The notes: a model not told the origin generated them from the sequence alone. A DNA stretch of 64,000 bases from Thermoleophilum album (GCF_028867705.1 NZ_CP066171.1:62001-126000); one strand, 5' to 3'; shown: positions 24,465-33,855, numbered from the stretch's first letter. Program-made: numbers and translations.

Positions 24465-25208
24465 CTACGCGGCGCCGTCGTTCGCGGCCGAGAGGTCGAT
24501 GCGCGGGCGACGGTGGGCTGCGGCGCGGAGGATGTCGCGGACCTCCTCGGGATCGTCGGTGACCGTGAAAAGGCGCAGCTCCTCGGGCGACACCTTGCCC
24601 TCGGCGACTACGCGTTCCTCGAGCCAGCGAACGAGGCCACGCCAGTAGGCACTGCCCACCAGCACCACCGGAAAGTGCACGATCTTGCCGGTCTGGATCA
24701 GCGTCAGCGACTCGAACAGCTCGTCGAGCGTGCCGAACCCGCCGGGAAACACCACGAAGCCGCTGGCATAGCGGACGAACATCACCTTGCGGGTGAAGAA
24801 GTAGTGGAACTCGAGGGCGAGGTCGACGTAGGGGTTGAGCCCTTGTTCGAAGGGCAGCTCGATGTTGAGACCGATCGACGGCGCCCCCGCTTCACGCGCC
24901 CCCCGGTTGGCAGCTTCCATGATCCCGGGCCCACCGCCTGTGATCACCGCTAGACCGGCCTCCCCGACGAGGCGCGCGCAACGGCGCGCCAGCTCGTACT
25001 CGGGATCACCCGGCGGTGTGCGTGCCGAACCGAAAAACGACGCCGCCGCACCAACGTGAGCTAGCGCCCGAAAGCCGGCGCGCAGCTCTTCTGTGACCCG
25101 CCGAATACGATCCTCGTCGGTATACGACGAGATCACCTCGTGCCGCTCGGCGGCGAGGATCTCCTCGTCGTAGGTGGCCGGTGTGCGGCGCTCGAACGCG
25201 TCGGCCAT
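24465..25208 (-). CDS. LOG-family nucleotide 5'-monophosphate phosphoribohydrolase
   Basis: 247 residues from ATG 25208. The Rossmann-like fold shows SFFGSARTPPGDPEYELAR, the binding loop ITGGGPGIMEAANRGA, the central RKVMFVRYASGF and the family signature FPGGFGTLDELFESLTL (PGGxGTxxE). LOG proteins release free base from cytokinin-type or AMP-like nucleotides; in bacteria they may act in nucleotide housekeeping. It is last in the 2-oxoacid dehydrogenase operon, 8 bp after the E2 stop. Confidence 0.88.
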   Translation of the reverse strand: MADAFERRTPATYDEEILAAERHEVISSYTDEDRIRRVTEELRAGFRALAHVGAAASFFGSARTPPGDPEYELARRCARLVGEAGLAVITGGGPGIMEAANRGAREAGAPSIGLNIELPFEQGLNPYVDLALEFHYFFTRKVMFVRYASGFVVFPGGFGTLDELFESLTLIQTGKIVHFPVVLVGSAYWRGLVRWLEERVVAEGKVSPEELRLFTVTDDPEEVRDILRAAAHRRPRIDLSAANDGAA

Positions 25209-25216
25209 GGCCGCCG

Positions 25217-26725
25217 TCAGCCGGCTGCAAGCATCGCCAGCGGCTCTTCGAGAAGCTCGGCGACGCGCGCCAGGAACTGCGCTCCGTCGGCGCCGTAGAC
25301 GATCCGGTGGTCGAGCACGAGGGTCAGCACCACCGAGTGGCGCACGCACAGCGAGCCGTCGGCGGCGACCGCCGGCCGCGGAGCCACCGCCCCGACGGTC
25401 AGGATCGCGGCTTGCGGCGGGTTGACGATCGCGGTGAAGCGGTCGACGCCGAACATCCCCAGGTTGGAGACGGTGAAGGTGCCACCGGCAAGCTCCGGTG
25501 GGGTGATCTCGCCGCGGCGCACTCGCTCGACGAGCCGGCGAGTTTCACGCGCGATCGCTACGAGCGGCTTGCGGTCGGCGTCGAACACGGTCGGCACGAG
25601 GAGCGCATTCGGTCGTGCAACCGCGATGCCGACGTTGATGCGCTCGTGCAGCTCGAACCGCCCGTCGCGGTAAGAGCCGTTCACCCGTGGGTGGTCGCGC
25701 AGCGCCAGCGCGCAAGCTTTCACGACCAGGTCGTTGAAGGTGGGCAGCGGGTCGATCCGACCGCGCAAACGTTCCCGCAGCTCGCGGCAAGCCTCCATGT
25801 CGACGGTGCGCTCGAGCGCGAAGTCGGGCACGGTTGCCTTCGACTCCGCCATGCGACGGGCGATCGTTTGCTGGGTGCGGTCGAGCTCCTCGAACGTCGA
25901 GGCGCCGCGCGCACCCTCGGGACGGGGCGGCGTGGCCGTCGGCTCGATGTCTGCGGCTGGCCTGAGCGGCGGTGATGTAGCGACGGCAGCCGCCTCGTTC
26001 GCCGCCCCGGCGCGGTCCGCGACTTCTGTCCCGGCGGCGACCGCGGCGTCCTCCGGTGTCGGCGCGGCGCTCTCGTCAGCGCCTGTGACGGCTCCGCTCG
26101 CGACTGCGGCGGCCTCGGCCATTGTGCTCGTCGCGGCGGCTTGTGCCGCGGCTTCGACATCGGCACGGACGATGCGCCCGCCGGGGCCCGACCCCTTCAC
26201 CGTGGCGAGGTCGATGCCGAGCTCGCGTGCGAGTCGCCGGGCAAGGGGCGATGCGCGCAGGCGGCCGTCGGACCGCTCCTGATCGTCGCGCGCGGCGTCG
26301 GTCGCTTCCGGCGCGGCCGGTTCAGACACGGCAGCCTCGGACGCGGTCGTACCTGAGGCGCTCGCGTCTGGCGCGCTCGCTCGTTGTGCGGTCGCTTCGA
26401 GCGCGCTCGCTTGTGGGGCGGCGCCTTCGGGCACGGTTGCCTCGGCGCCGTCGCCTTGTGGTGGCGCGGCGTGCACGGGCGCTTCACCCGGATCTCCGAG
26501 CCGTGCGATCACAGCCCCGAGCGGAAGCGTCTCACCCTCCTCGGCGAGAAGCTCGAGAACCACGCCCGAGCTATCGCTTTCGTAGGTCATCGTCGCCTTG
26601 TCGGTCTCGATCTCGGCGATTGGCTGGCCTCGTTCGACGCGATCGCCCGGCGCGACCAGCCAGCGCACGACCGTGCCCTCCTCCATCGAGTCGGTGAGGC
26701 GCGGCATGACGATCTCGACAGCCAT
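25217..26725 (-). CDS. pdhC: 2-oxoacid dehydrogenase E2, dihydrolipoamide acyltransferase
   Basis: 502 residues from ATG 26725; the much longer open frame upstream overlaps E1beta and is spurious. Domain order: one lipoyl domain (EIVMPRLTDSMEEGTVVRWL, lipoylated Lys in ETDKATMTYE, about residue 43), a long Ala/Pro/Glu linker, a peripheral-subunit-binding domain (ASPLARRLARELGIDLATVK), a second Ala-rich linker, and the catalytic core ending in LTLVLDHRIVYGADGAQFL with the active-site His of DHR. It forms the oligomeric core that carries acyl groups to CoA. The lipoyl group would come from LipA and LipB encoded 5 kb away. Confidence 0.94.
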   Translation of the reverse strand: MAVEIVMPRLTDSMEEGTVVRWLVAPGDRVERGQPIAEIETDKATMTYESDSSGVVLELLAEEGETLPLGAVIARLGDPGEAPVHAAPPQGDGAEATVPEGAAPQASALEATAQRASAPDASASGTTASEAAVSEPAAPEATDAARDDQERSDGRLRASPLARRLARELGIDLATVKGSGPGGRIVRADVEAAAQAAATSTMAEAAAVASGAVTGADESAAPTPEDAAVAAGTEVADRAGAANEAAAVATSPPLRPAADIEPTATPPRPEGARGASTFEELDRTQQTIARRMAESKATVPDFALERTVDMEACRELRERLRGRIDPLPTFNDLVVKACALALRDHPRVNGSYRDGRFELHERINVGIAVARPNALLVPTVFDADRKPLVAIARETRRLVERVRRGEITPPELAGGTFTVSNLGMFGVDRFTAIVNPPQAAILTVGAVAPRPAVAADGSLCVRHSVVLTLVLDHRIVYGADGAQFLARVAELLEEPLAMLAAG

Positions 26726-26736
26726 CGCGACCCCGT

Positions 26737-27801
26737 TCAACCAGCGCCGCGACCGAGAGTGGCAAGCACGGCGGCGACGACGTTCTCTTCGTGGGGCAGA
26801 GCCGCTTGCTCGAGCGGCCTGGAGTAAGGCATCGGCACATCGGCGCGGGCGATCCGCTCGATTGGCGCGTCGAGCCAATCGAAGGCCTGTTCCTGGACGA
26901 GCGCCGCCAGGTTGGCGCCCACACCGCCGTGGGGCCAACCTTCCTCGACGATCACAAGCCGATTGGTGCGGCGCACGGACTCGAGGATCGTGTCGAGATC
27001 GAGCGGCCGCAGCGTGCGCGGGTCGATCACCTCGGCGCTGACGCCGTGATCGCGCGCCAGGCGTTCGGCGGCGCGCTCGGCGACCACCGCCATCCGCGAG
27101 ACGCCGACGATCGTGACGTCGCTCCCGCGCCGCCTGACGGCCGCCTCGCCGAAGCGCAGTGGGCCGAGATCGGCGGGAACCTCGCCGCGCATCCCGTACA
27201 GCGACTTGTGCTCGATGAAGACGACGGGGTTCTCGTCGCGAATCGCCGACTTGAGCAGTCCCTTCGCGTCGGCCGGCGTTGCCGGCACAGCGACGAGGAG
27301 GCCGGGAACGTGCAGGAAGAAAGACTCGAGACAGTGCGAGTGCGTGGGACCCAGCTGGTGGCCCGCGCCCTGCGGCATGCGGATCACCATCGGCACCGTC
27401 GGCTGGCCGCCGAACATGTAGCGAACGTGCGCCGCCGAGTTGAAGATCTGGTCGAGAGCGAGCAACGCGAAGCTCAGCTGCATGATCTCGACCACCGGGC
27501 GCATGCCCGCCATCGCCGCGCCCACACCCATGCCGACGATCGTGTTTTCGGAAATCGGTGTGTCGCGCACGCGCTCTTCGCCGAACTCGGCGAGAAGCCC
27601 GTCGGTGACCTTGAAGGCGCCTCCGAACACACCGATGTCCTCGCCCATCAGGAAGACGCGCTCGTCGGCGAGCATCTCTTCGCGCAGCGCTTCGCGCAGC
27701 GCCTCGCGATAGGTGATCGTGCGTGTCGCCGCCGGCGCGCGCGTCGCCTGTTCGTCGGCCGGTGGGCGGTGCGGGGTCGTGGCGCTTGTCTCGGAGCTCA
27801 T
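26737..27801 (-). CDS. pdhB: 2-oxoacid dehydrogenase E1 beta subunit
   Basis: 354 residues with about 30 extra Ala/Thr/Pro residues first. Family landmarks: YREALREALREEM, VFLMGEDIGVFGGAFKVTDGL (Glu contacting thiamine diphosphate), TPISENTIVGMGVGAAMAG, QGAGHQLGPTHSHCLE and DPRTLRPLDLDTI. It pairs with E1alpha to decarboxylate a 2-oxoacid. The HQLGPTHS motif is of the pyruvate/acetoin/branched-chain group; pyruvate versus branched-chain substrate cannot be decided here. The start overlaps the E1alpha stop by 4 bp. Confidence 0.92.
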   Translation of the reverse strand: MSSETSATTPHRPPADEQATRAPAATRTITYREALREALREEMLADERVFLMGEDIGVFGGAFKVTDGLLAEFGEERVRDTPISENTIVGMGVGAAMAGMRPVVEIMQLSFALLALDQIFNSAAHVRYMFGGQPTVPMVIRMPQGAGHQLGPTHSHCLESFFLHVPGLLVAVPATPADAKGLLKSAIRDENPVVFIEHKSLYGMRGEVPADLGPLRFGEAAVRRRGSDVTIVGVSRMAVVAERAAERLARDHGVSAEVIDPRTLRPLDLDTILESVRRTNRLVIVEEGWPHGGVGANLAALVQEQAFDWLDAPIERIARADVPMPYSRPLEQAALPHEENVVAAVLATLGRGAG

Positions 27802-29273
27802 GGCTGGAGGGTCTCGTCGGCGCGATGGCTAGCGGTTTCTGCCGGCCGCTCGGCGCTGCCGCCAGTGTCGGCGGCGGACGCACTTGCGACGTCCGGCGCG
27901 GGCGGCGGTGGCGGGCTCGGCGCTAGCTCGTCGGGAAGGTCGCGGCGCGTGCGCCCGACATGCGCAGCTTCCTCCTGGTGTTGCGCCGCCTGCTCGGCCA
28001 GCTCCCGGGCACGCTCGCTCGCCTCGCGGGCGCGCTCGCCACGGTAGACGTCGGGACTGCGCTCGTCGACCGTCCACCACCCCGGCACGTCGCCGCCGTA
28101 GACGTAGACGTGGTCGTACAGCGTCTCCGGTGCCGGGAACGGCGCGGCATCGGCGAACCGGACAGCATCCTCGACGACCTCGTGCACACGCGCCTCGATC
28201 GCCTCGAGATCGCTGCGCGTTGCCACACCCTCGTCGAGGAGGCGCTGCGGAAAGGTCGCGAGCGGGTCGCGGCGCCGCCACTCGGCCACCTCCTCGGGGA
28301 CGCGATACACCTCGGGATCGGCCATCGAGTGGCCGCGGAAACGGTAGGTGACCGCCTCGACGAGCTGTGGGCGACGCTCCTCGCGCGCCAGTCGCAGGGC
28401 CTCGCCGATCGCGCGACGCACATCGAGCACGTCCATGCCGTCACAGCGCCGCCCCGGCACGCCGAAACCCTCGGACTTCCGCGAAAGGTCGAGCACCGCC
28501 GAGTGGCGGTCGATGCGCGTGCCCATCCCGAACTGGTTGTTCACGACCACGAACACCACCGGCAGCCGCCACAGCGCGGCGAGGTTCATCGTCTCGCCGA
28601 ACGTGCCCTGGTTGGTGGCACCGTCGCCGAACATCGTCACCACCGCGTCGTCGCTGCCGCGCAGAGCGCAAGCCAAAGCCACACCAGCGCCGATCGGCAG
28701 GTTCGCCCCGACGATTCCGTAGCCGCCAAGGAAACGGCGCGGACCGTCGTAGAGGTGCATCGATCCGCCGCGCCCGCGCGAGCAGCCGGCCTCTTTGCCG
28801 AACAGCTCGGCCATCACGGCGCGCGCCGAAGTGCCGCGAGCGAGCGCCTGGCCGTGCTCGCGGTAGGTGGAGAGGAGGTAGTCGCCGGGCCGCATCGCCT
28901 CGCAGGTCCCCACCACCGTCGCCTCCTCGCCAATGCAGAGGTGCAGGAAGCCGCCGATCTTGGCGCGCGCGTACATCTCGCCGGCGCGCTCTTCGAAGCG
29001 TCGGATCAAGAGCATCCGTTCGAACAGGCGCAAGCACTCGTCGCGCGGCGGCAGCGGGTGTTGCGCGGGTCGCAACCCGGCTTCCTCTGGCCGCAGCAAG
29101 CCTTGCTGGGTGCCGGCGCTATCCACTCGCGTTTCGACTGTATCGATCGCTCGCAGCGGTGCCCCGTCGGGGGCGCTTCCTTGCAAGCGCATTTGCTCGG
29201 TTCGCAGCTGTGGCCTAGCGCCCGCTTGCGGGTCGCGCTCGTGGTGTTGGGTGGCGTCGAAAGAGCTTTGCAC
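27798..29273 (-). CDS. pdhA: 2-oxoacid dehydrogenase E1 alpha subunit
   Basis: 491 residues from a GTG. The first 75 are a polar, low-complexity extension. The catalytic part starts at LFERMLLIRRFEERAGEMYA and includes HLCIGEEATVVGTCEAM, YREHGQALARG, GCSRGRGGSMHLYD and the thiamine-diphosphate motif GDGATNQGTFGETMNLAA ending in VVVNNQ. A phosphorylation-loop-like YRFRGHSMADPE follows. The last 90 residues are a charged and Pro-rich tail. Forms the alpha2beta2 E1 with the next gene. A later internal start is possible (ATG before RLQGSAPDG). Confidence 0.92.
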   Translation of the reverse strand: MQSSFDATQHHERDPQAGARPQLRTEQMRLQGSAPDGAPLRAIDTVETRVDSAGTQQGLLRPEEAGLRPAQHPLPPRDECLRLFERMLLIRRFEERAGEMYARAKIGGFLHLCIGEEATVVGTCEAMRPGDYLLSTYREHGQALARGTSARAVMAELFGKEAGCSRGRGGSMHLYDGPRRFLGGYGIVGANLPIGAGVALACALRGSDDAVVTMFGDGATNQGTFGETMNLAALWRLPVVFVVVNNQFGMGTRIDRHSAVLDLSRKSEGFGVPGRRCDGMDVLDVRRAIGEALRLAREERRPQLVEAVTYRFRGHSMADPEVYRVPEEVAEWRRRDPLATFPQRLLDEGVATRSDLEAIEARVHEVVEDAVRFADAAPFPAPETLYDHVYVYGGDVPGWWTVDERSPDVYRGERAREASERARELAEQAAQHQEEAAHVGRTRRDLPDELAPSPPPPPAPDVASASAADTGGSAERPAETASHRADETLQP

Positions 29274-29365
29274 CGTCCCTTGAATCGGCAGAGCCGGCTC
29301 CCGCCCAAGACCCGGAGCGGACGATCGCCTGCGCCTGCACGGCTCGCCCTGTCGCTTAGAGAGCT

Positions 29366-30001
29366 CTATGCGGCGATCGCCGACGCTGCTGCCTCGAGGC
29401 TGTCGTCGCCGTGGAAAACACGGCCCTCCCAGACGACCGCGGGCAGCATTCGCACACCCGCGGCGAGCGCCTCGGCGGTGGAGCGCTCCAGTCGCGCACG
29501 CGTGCTGTCGAGGTCGATCCCGGCTAGCACCGCGCGCGGGTGCAGTTCGCAGGCGGCGGCGGCGAGCAAGATCGTCTCGTCGCGGGCGAGGCTGCGACCG
29601 GCGGCGTAGGCGTGCCGGAAGGCAGCGAGGGAGAACGCCACCAGTCGCCCCGTGCCCTGGGCGAAGGCCGCGGCGAGCATCGCCCGCCGCGTGTCGACCG
29701 GTAGCTCCGGCCAGCGCAGCGGCAAGAGATCGCGCTCGCGCGCCCGGCGCTCGATCTCGCTTAGGTGGCGCAACCGAGCCTCGGCGGGTCCGGACATCCA
29801 GTCGTCGCGTCCGCTGGCGCGGAGGATCGCTGCGCGTTCAGCCAGTCGCCAGATCGGGGGTATGGGCAGAACCGTCGCCACGCGTTCGGCAGCGAGGTAC
29901 GCGTAAGGGCAGCCGAGGTCGAAGAAGAAGAGCGGCCGCTTTTCGACGCCGGGGGCGTTACCGGCGGTGGTCAGCTTGCGCCTCAGCCGTGGATCAGCCA
30001 A
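29366..30001 (-). CDS. DsbA-family (HCCA-isomerase-like) thioredoxin-fold protein
   Basis: 211 residues if started at TTG 30001, which overlaps the lpd stop by 19 bp; no ATG or GTG lies between there and the conserved start RPLFFFDLGCPYAYLAAERV. That motif, with a single Cys-Pro-Tyr rather than CxxC, is typical of 2-hydroxychromene-2-carboxylate isomerase relatives and mycothiol/glutathione-using DsbA-like proteins. The end shows the cis-Pro region as GVRMLPAVVWEGRVFHGDD. Its place inside the dehydrogenase operon, after Lpd, suggests thiol-linked chemistry or quality control, which is inference. Confidence 0.75.
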   Translation of the reverse strand: MADPRLRRKLTTAGNAPGVEKRPLFFFDLGCPYAYLAAERVATVLPIPPIWRLAERAAILRASGRDDWMSGPAEARLRHLSEIERRARERDLLPLRWPELPVDTRRAMLAAAFAQGTGRLVAFSLAAFRHAYAAGRSLARDETILLAAAACELHPRAVLAGIDLDSTRARLERSTAEALAAGVRMLPAVVWEGRVFHGDDSLEAAASAIAA

Positions 30002-31356
30002 CCGTCGGCAGCGCGTGCGGCCTCGGCGACCGCCTCGGCGAAGACGGGATGGGCGTGGACGATGCGCGCAAGCTCGGGATAACCGCCCTCGAGTTCGCGT
30101 GCCACCACCAGCTCCTCGATCAGCTCGGCGGCCTTGGCCGACACGACGTGCGCGCCGAGCAGCTCGCCGTAGCGCTTGTCGCCGACGATTTTCACCAGTC
30201 CGCCACGGTCGCCGTAGACGGTTGGAGCGCCGACGGCGCCGATCGGCACCTTGCCCACCACAACGTCGTGGCCGCGTTCGCGGGCCTGCTGTTCGGTGAG
30301 ACCGAAGCTCGCCACCTGCGGGTGGCAGAACGTGACAGAGGGAATGAAGTCGAGATCGAGCGGGTGGGGATCGCGACCGGCGGCGTCCTCCGCCGCCGCG
30401 ATCCCTTCCTCGCTCGCCTTGTGGGCGAGTGCCGGTCCGCGCACCATGTCGCCGATCGCCCACACCCCCGGTCGCGAGGTTCGCAGGCGCTCGTCGACGA
30501 CGATCAAGCCACGCTCGTCGCGCTCGATGCCGGCCGCGTCGAGACCCAGTGCGTCGGCGTCGGGGGCCCGTCCGGCGGCGATGCAGACACGCTCGAACGC
30601 GAGCTCCTCGCCGCCCTCGAGCGTCACGGTCGCGCGATCGCCACAATCCTCGATCGCCGCGATTCGCGCCCCGGTGCGAACGTCGATGCCGATGCGCTTG
30701 AACTCGCGCGCTACTGCACGCGAAGAGTCCTCGTCCTCGGCGGGAAGGATGCGGTCTAGGGCTTCGATCAGCGTCACTTCGACACCGAAGCGACGGAACG
30801 CGGAAGCGATCTCACAGCCGGATGCGCCGGCACCAACAACCGCCAGCGACGCGGGGAGCTCGCCGGCCAGCCAGGTGGTCGCGGTGTCTTGGATGCGTCC
30901 GCCGAAAGTGGCACCCGCTACCGGCCGCGGCCGCGAGCCGCAGGCGAGGATCACACGGTCAGTTTCGAGTACGCGCTCGCCGCAGACGACGTTGGCGTCG
31001 GCGTCGAGACGCCCCTCGCCCTCGACGATCTCGACCTTGTTCTTGCGCAGAAGCATCGCCACGCCGCCGGTGAGCGACGCGATCACCTCGTCGCGACGAG
31101 CGGCTACACGCGCGTAGTCGACCTGCGGATCCCCAGCGAGCGTGACGCCGAAAGCGGCCGCGTTTCGAACCTCGTCGAGAACCTCGGCCGAGCGAAGTAC
31201 GGCTTTGGCCGGGATGCAAGCCTCGTTCAAGCAGCGCCCGCCGATCTTGTGCTTCTCGACCACCGCAGTTTTCAGGCCGAGCTGGGCGGCGCGAATCGCG
31301 GCGACGTAGCCGCCCGGTCCCGACCCGACCACCACACAGTCGAAACGCTCGCTCAT
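29983..31356 (-). CDS. lpdA: Dihydrolipoamide dehydrogenase (E3)
   Basis: 457 residues. FAD motif GSGPGGYVAAIRAAQLG at the N-terminus, redox disulfide in GGRCLNEACIPAKAVL (C-x4-C), NAD motif VVGAGASGCEIASAFRRFG near 180, second FAD contact VWAIGDMVRGPALAHKAS near 305, and the C-terminal active-site pair HAHPVFAEAVAE. It reoxidises dihydrolipoyl groups with NAD. First gene of the operon lpd, DsbA-like, E1alpha, E1beta, E2, LOG. Confidence 0.95.
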   Translation of the reverse strand: MSERFDCVVVGSGPGGYVAAIRAAQLGLKTAVVEKHKIGGRCLNEACIPAKAVLRSAEVLDEVRNAAAFGVTLAGDPQVDYARVAARRDEVIASLTGGVAMLLRKNKVEIVEGEGRLDADANVVCGERVLETDRVILACGSRPRPVAGATFGGRIQDTATTWLAGELPASLAVVGAGASGCEIASAFRRFGVEVTLIEALDRILPAEDEDSSRAVAREFKRIGIDVRTGARIAAIEDCGDRATVTLEGGEELAFERVCIAAGRAPDADALGLDAAGIERDERGLIVVDERLRTSRPGVWAIGDMVRGPALAHKASEEGIAAAEDAAGRDPHPLDLDFIPSVTFCHPQVASFGLTEQQARERGHDVVVGKVPIGAVGAPTVYGDRGGLVKIVGDKRYGELLGAHVVSAKAAELIEELVVARELEGGYPELARIVHAHPVFAEAVAEAARAADGWLIHG

Positions 31357-31368
31357 CGGCTCGCCAGC

Positions 31369-31896
31369 CTATCGCCTAGGGGCTTGCGAGCGCTTGCGTT
31401 CGGAGCGCTCGCGCTTGGCTTCGCGCTCGTTCGCGCTATCGCTGGCAGGCTGGGCCTTCCGCTCCGATCCTCCCGGTCGCTGCGCGGATGGAGTCGGCAA
31501 GTCGAGCTCGCGCAGCGATCGGGCGAGCGCGACGAGCAGCGTCCCGGCGCCGGCGATGATCGCGACGAGCAAGAGCACGCCGTGGATATCGGCGGCGCGG
31601 ATCAAGGCCAGCGCAGCGAAAACGATCGTCAGGGCGAGTAGCGTCTCCATGCCCAGCACACCCCAGTAACGGCTGCGCCAGAGACCGACGGCGGTCACCG
31701 CCAGAAGCGCCGTCGCGGCGAGGCTGCCGGCGGTCTTGCCGGGGGTGTCGGGGTCGTAGGCGGCCACGAGCGCGACGAGGTTCGCGACCGCCAAGAGCGA
31801 CGCCACCGCCGCAGCGACCGTGACCGCCCGCGGGCGCGCGCTGGCGCGCGAAGCGGCTCCTCGCTCCGACGGCCCGCTGGAACGGTTGCCGCTCAC
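31369..31896 (-). CDS. Four-helix membrane protein of unknown function
   Basis: 175 residues. A basic N-terminus is followed by four helices (about 25-45, 55-75, 80-100 and 105-125, for example LLLVAIIAGAGTLLVALA), then a strongly charged tail of alternating Arg, Glu and Lys. The GTG start immediately follows the thiE stop (TGA then GTG), so translation is coupled. It ends 13 bp before lpd. No family recognised. Confidence 0.7.
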   Translation of the reverse strand: MSGNRSSGPSERGAASRASARPRAVTVAAAVASLLAVANLVALVAAYDPDTPGKTAGSLAATALLAVTAVGLWRSRYWGVLGMETLLALTIVFAALALIRAADIHGVLLLVAIIAGAGTLLVALARSLRELDLPTPSAQRPGGSERKAQPASDSANEREAKRERSERKRSQAPRR

Positions 31897-32544
31897 TCAC
31901 CGCCTCCCGAGGGCCGAACGTAGCTCGCTGGCGGCGCGTTCGGGGTCGTCGGCATCGCAAATGGCACGTACCACGGCGATTCTGCGAGCTCCGGCGGCGA
32001 CCACCGAGTGCACGCTAGCGCGATCGATGCCTCCGATCGCGAACCACGGACGTCCCGACGCGTGGCGGGCAGCGTGACGCACGTAGGCGAGTCCAGCGGC
32101 CGGGCGCCCTGGTTTCGTGGGCGTTGCGAACACCGGGCCGACGCTGATCTCGTCCACCGGTTCACGCAGCGCGCGCTCGAGCTGCTGCGGAGAGTGGGTC
32201 GAGAGCCCGACCAAGAGGTCGTTGCCGACGATGCGCCGGACCTCACGCGGTGGAAGGTCGTCCTGCCCCACGTGTACGCCGTCAGCACCCGCCGCCAGGG
32301 CGAGATCCGGACGGTCGTTGATCCACAGCAGCGCGCCGAAGCGCTGACAGAGCTGCCGACAGACTTCGGCTGCGGCTAGCACCTCCTCGTCAGGCAGCGA
32401 CTTCTCGCGTACCTGCACCATGTCGACGCCGCCTCGCAACGCGGCTTCGACAAGCGTCGCGAGATCGTGTTTGCGCGGCTTGGTTGGACAGATCAGGTAG
32501 AGGTGTGCTGCCTCCAGGCGCTTTCGCCGCTCGCTCGCACGCAT
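31897..32544 (-). CDS. thiE: Thiamine-phosphate synthase ThiE
   Basis: 215 residues from ATG 32544. TIM-barrel ThiE motifs are in order: LYLICPTKP, GGVDMVQVREKSLPDEE, LLWINDRPDLALAAGADGVHVGQDDL, VGLSTHSPQQLERAL, SVGPVFATPTKPGRPAAGL and WFAIGGIDRASVHSVVAAGARRIAVV. It couples the pyrimidine pyrophosphate to the thiazole phosphate made by the thiO-thiS-thiG genes 3 kb away. Its ATG overlaps the stop of the glycosidase-like gene by one base (TGATG), an odd coupling for a vitamin gene. Confidence 0.94.
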   Translation of the reverse strand: MRASERRKRLEAAHLYLICPTKPRKHDLATLVEAALRGGVDMVQVREKSLPDEEVLAAAEVCRQLCQRFGALLWINDRPDLALAAGADGVHVGQDDLPPREVRRIVGNDLLVGLSTHSPQQLERALREPVDEISVGPVFATPTKPGRPAAGLAYVRHAARHASGRPWFAIGGIDRASVHSVVAAGARRIAVVRAICDADDPERAASELRSALGRR

Positions 32545-33749
32545 CACCGACTGCTCGCGCCGCCCGTCGAGGTGAGGGGTGCACGAGCGGCAGGTCGGGC
32601 GACGCGCGTGCGGTTGCGCTTGTAGAACGCGCGCACGGCTTCGAATTGCGGACGCGCGCGGCCGCGGAGGTCGACAAGGCCGAGGTCGAAAAAGGCCCAC
32701 TGGCTCCTCCGGGGCGGTGACACGAGCGTGTAGTACAGGTGCGCCCTGACGCGCGGGTTGCGGAGAGCGATCTCGAACGACCGGTAGGTGTAGAGGTAGC
32801 GGGACCGGGGCGAGCGCAACATCCGCCGCCCGCTCGAGAAGTAGCCGAACTCGGTGAGATAGATAGGGATCTTCCTGTCGCTCGCCGCTTTCAAGCGGCG
32901 GCGTCGCTGCAGGGCATCGAGTGCCGACGCCAGTCTGCCGAGGGTGCCGATCGTGACGTTGTCTGCGCCCGGGAACCGGTAGGTCGGTGCGTGCGCGAAG
33001 TCGTAGGGGTGGTGTGCATAACCGTCGGTCGAGAGCGCTGGGCAGCGCTTCGAGCGCAAGCGGTAGCGCCGATCGACACAGAGAAGGCGACGCAGAAAGT
33101 CGAGCGGAGCGATCGACAAACCGCGCCGCGCATAGGGAGCCGTCTCGCCGATCAGAACCTTCGCACCCGGATCGACGCGCTTGATCGCCGCCCAGCCGGC
33201 GCGATAGAGGTTGCGGTAGAGGGTCGGTGTCGACCGCAGTGGTGCGAGCCACGTGGCCCAGTTCGGCTCGTTCCAGATCGAGTAGCGGTCGACACGCCCG
33301 GCGAAGTGCGCTGCAACGGCCGCGGCGAACTGGCCGAAGTAGCGCGCGTTCGGTTTGTACGGACCGACACGCCGATTGCCGGTCGCGAAGGCCGGTGCCG
33401 GTCCCTGCAAGCTCAGGTGCACACGGATGCCATAGCGGGCGGCGTGCGCGACGAGGTCGTCCCAGGCGCCGAACGAATAGCTTGGCGACGGCGGCGCAGT
33501 TTTCGCTCGCTGCTGTTCGGGAGGTAGCGTCCACGCCCACGCCATCCCCACGCGCAGACGGGTAACGCCGATGCTGCGGGCGAGCCGGAAGGCGCGGTCG
33601 CGGTCGAACCACTTGCGCTCCAAGAACACCGCGTCGTCCTGCACAGCGATCTCGAGTCCCCGCGCCGCGTGCGCAGGCGTAGTGTCACTCGCCGCGAGCG
33701 CGATGACGGCGAGCGCTAGAGCTACAGCAGTTCGGGGTCGAAAGCCCAA
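32544..33749 (-). CDS. Secreted clan GH-A glycosidase-like protein (copy 2)
   Basis: 401 residues if started at TTG 33749, the only start codon that directly precedes a signal peptide (RTAVALALAVIALAASDTTP); ribosome-binding site not evident. The barrel shows DDAVFLERKWFDRDRA, RVGMAWAW, HLSLQGPAPAFAT, the acid/base pair in YSIWNEPNWATWL (Asn-Glu), HHPYDFAHAP and the nucleophile Glu in IPIYLTEFGYFS. This is clan GH-A, similar in style to GH39/GH5. Substrate unknown. It is a diverged tandem paralogue of the next gene and is coupled to thiE by a one-base overlap. Confidence 0.8.
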   Translation of the reverse strand: MGFRPRTAVALALAVIALAASDTTPAHAARGLEIAVQDDAVFLERKWFDRDRAFRLARSIGVTRLRVGMAWAWTLPPEQQRAKTAPPSPSYSFGAWDDLVAHAARYGIRVHLSLQGPAPAFATGNRRVGPYKPNARYFGQFAAAVAAHFAGRVDRYSIWNEPNWATWLAPLRSTPTLYRNLYRAGWAAIKRVDPGAKVLIGETAPYARRGLSIAPLDFLRRLLCVDRRYRLRSKRCPALSTDGYAHHPYDFAHAPTYRFPGADNVTIGTLGRLASALDALQRRRRLKAASDRKIPIYLTEFGYFSSGRRMLRSPRSRYLYTYRSFEIALRNPRVRAHLYYTLVSPPRRSQWAFFDLGLVDLRGRARPQFEAVRAFYKRNRTRVARPAARAPLTSTGGASSR

Positions 33750-33855
33750 GGTCGAAAGGCAGAGATCGGAAACGTGGCGTCGCGGCTGCGATCGCAGTAA
33801 CGGTGCGACGTTAACACGCCACCCTCCGGCCGAGGTGCTGCCCCGCCCTTCGTTC

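Noticed and set aside
25217-27883. An 888-residue open frame covering E2 plus antisense-like N-terminus
   Set aside because: Its first 386 codons overlap the well-supported E1beta gene in another frame of the same strand and are Arg-rich noise; the real E2 starts at ATG 26725 with a lipoyl domain.
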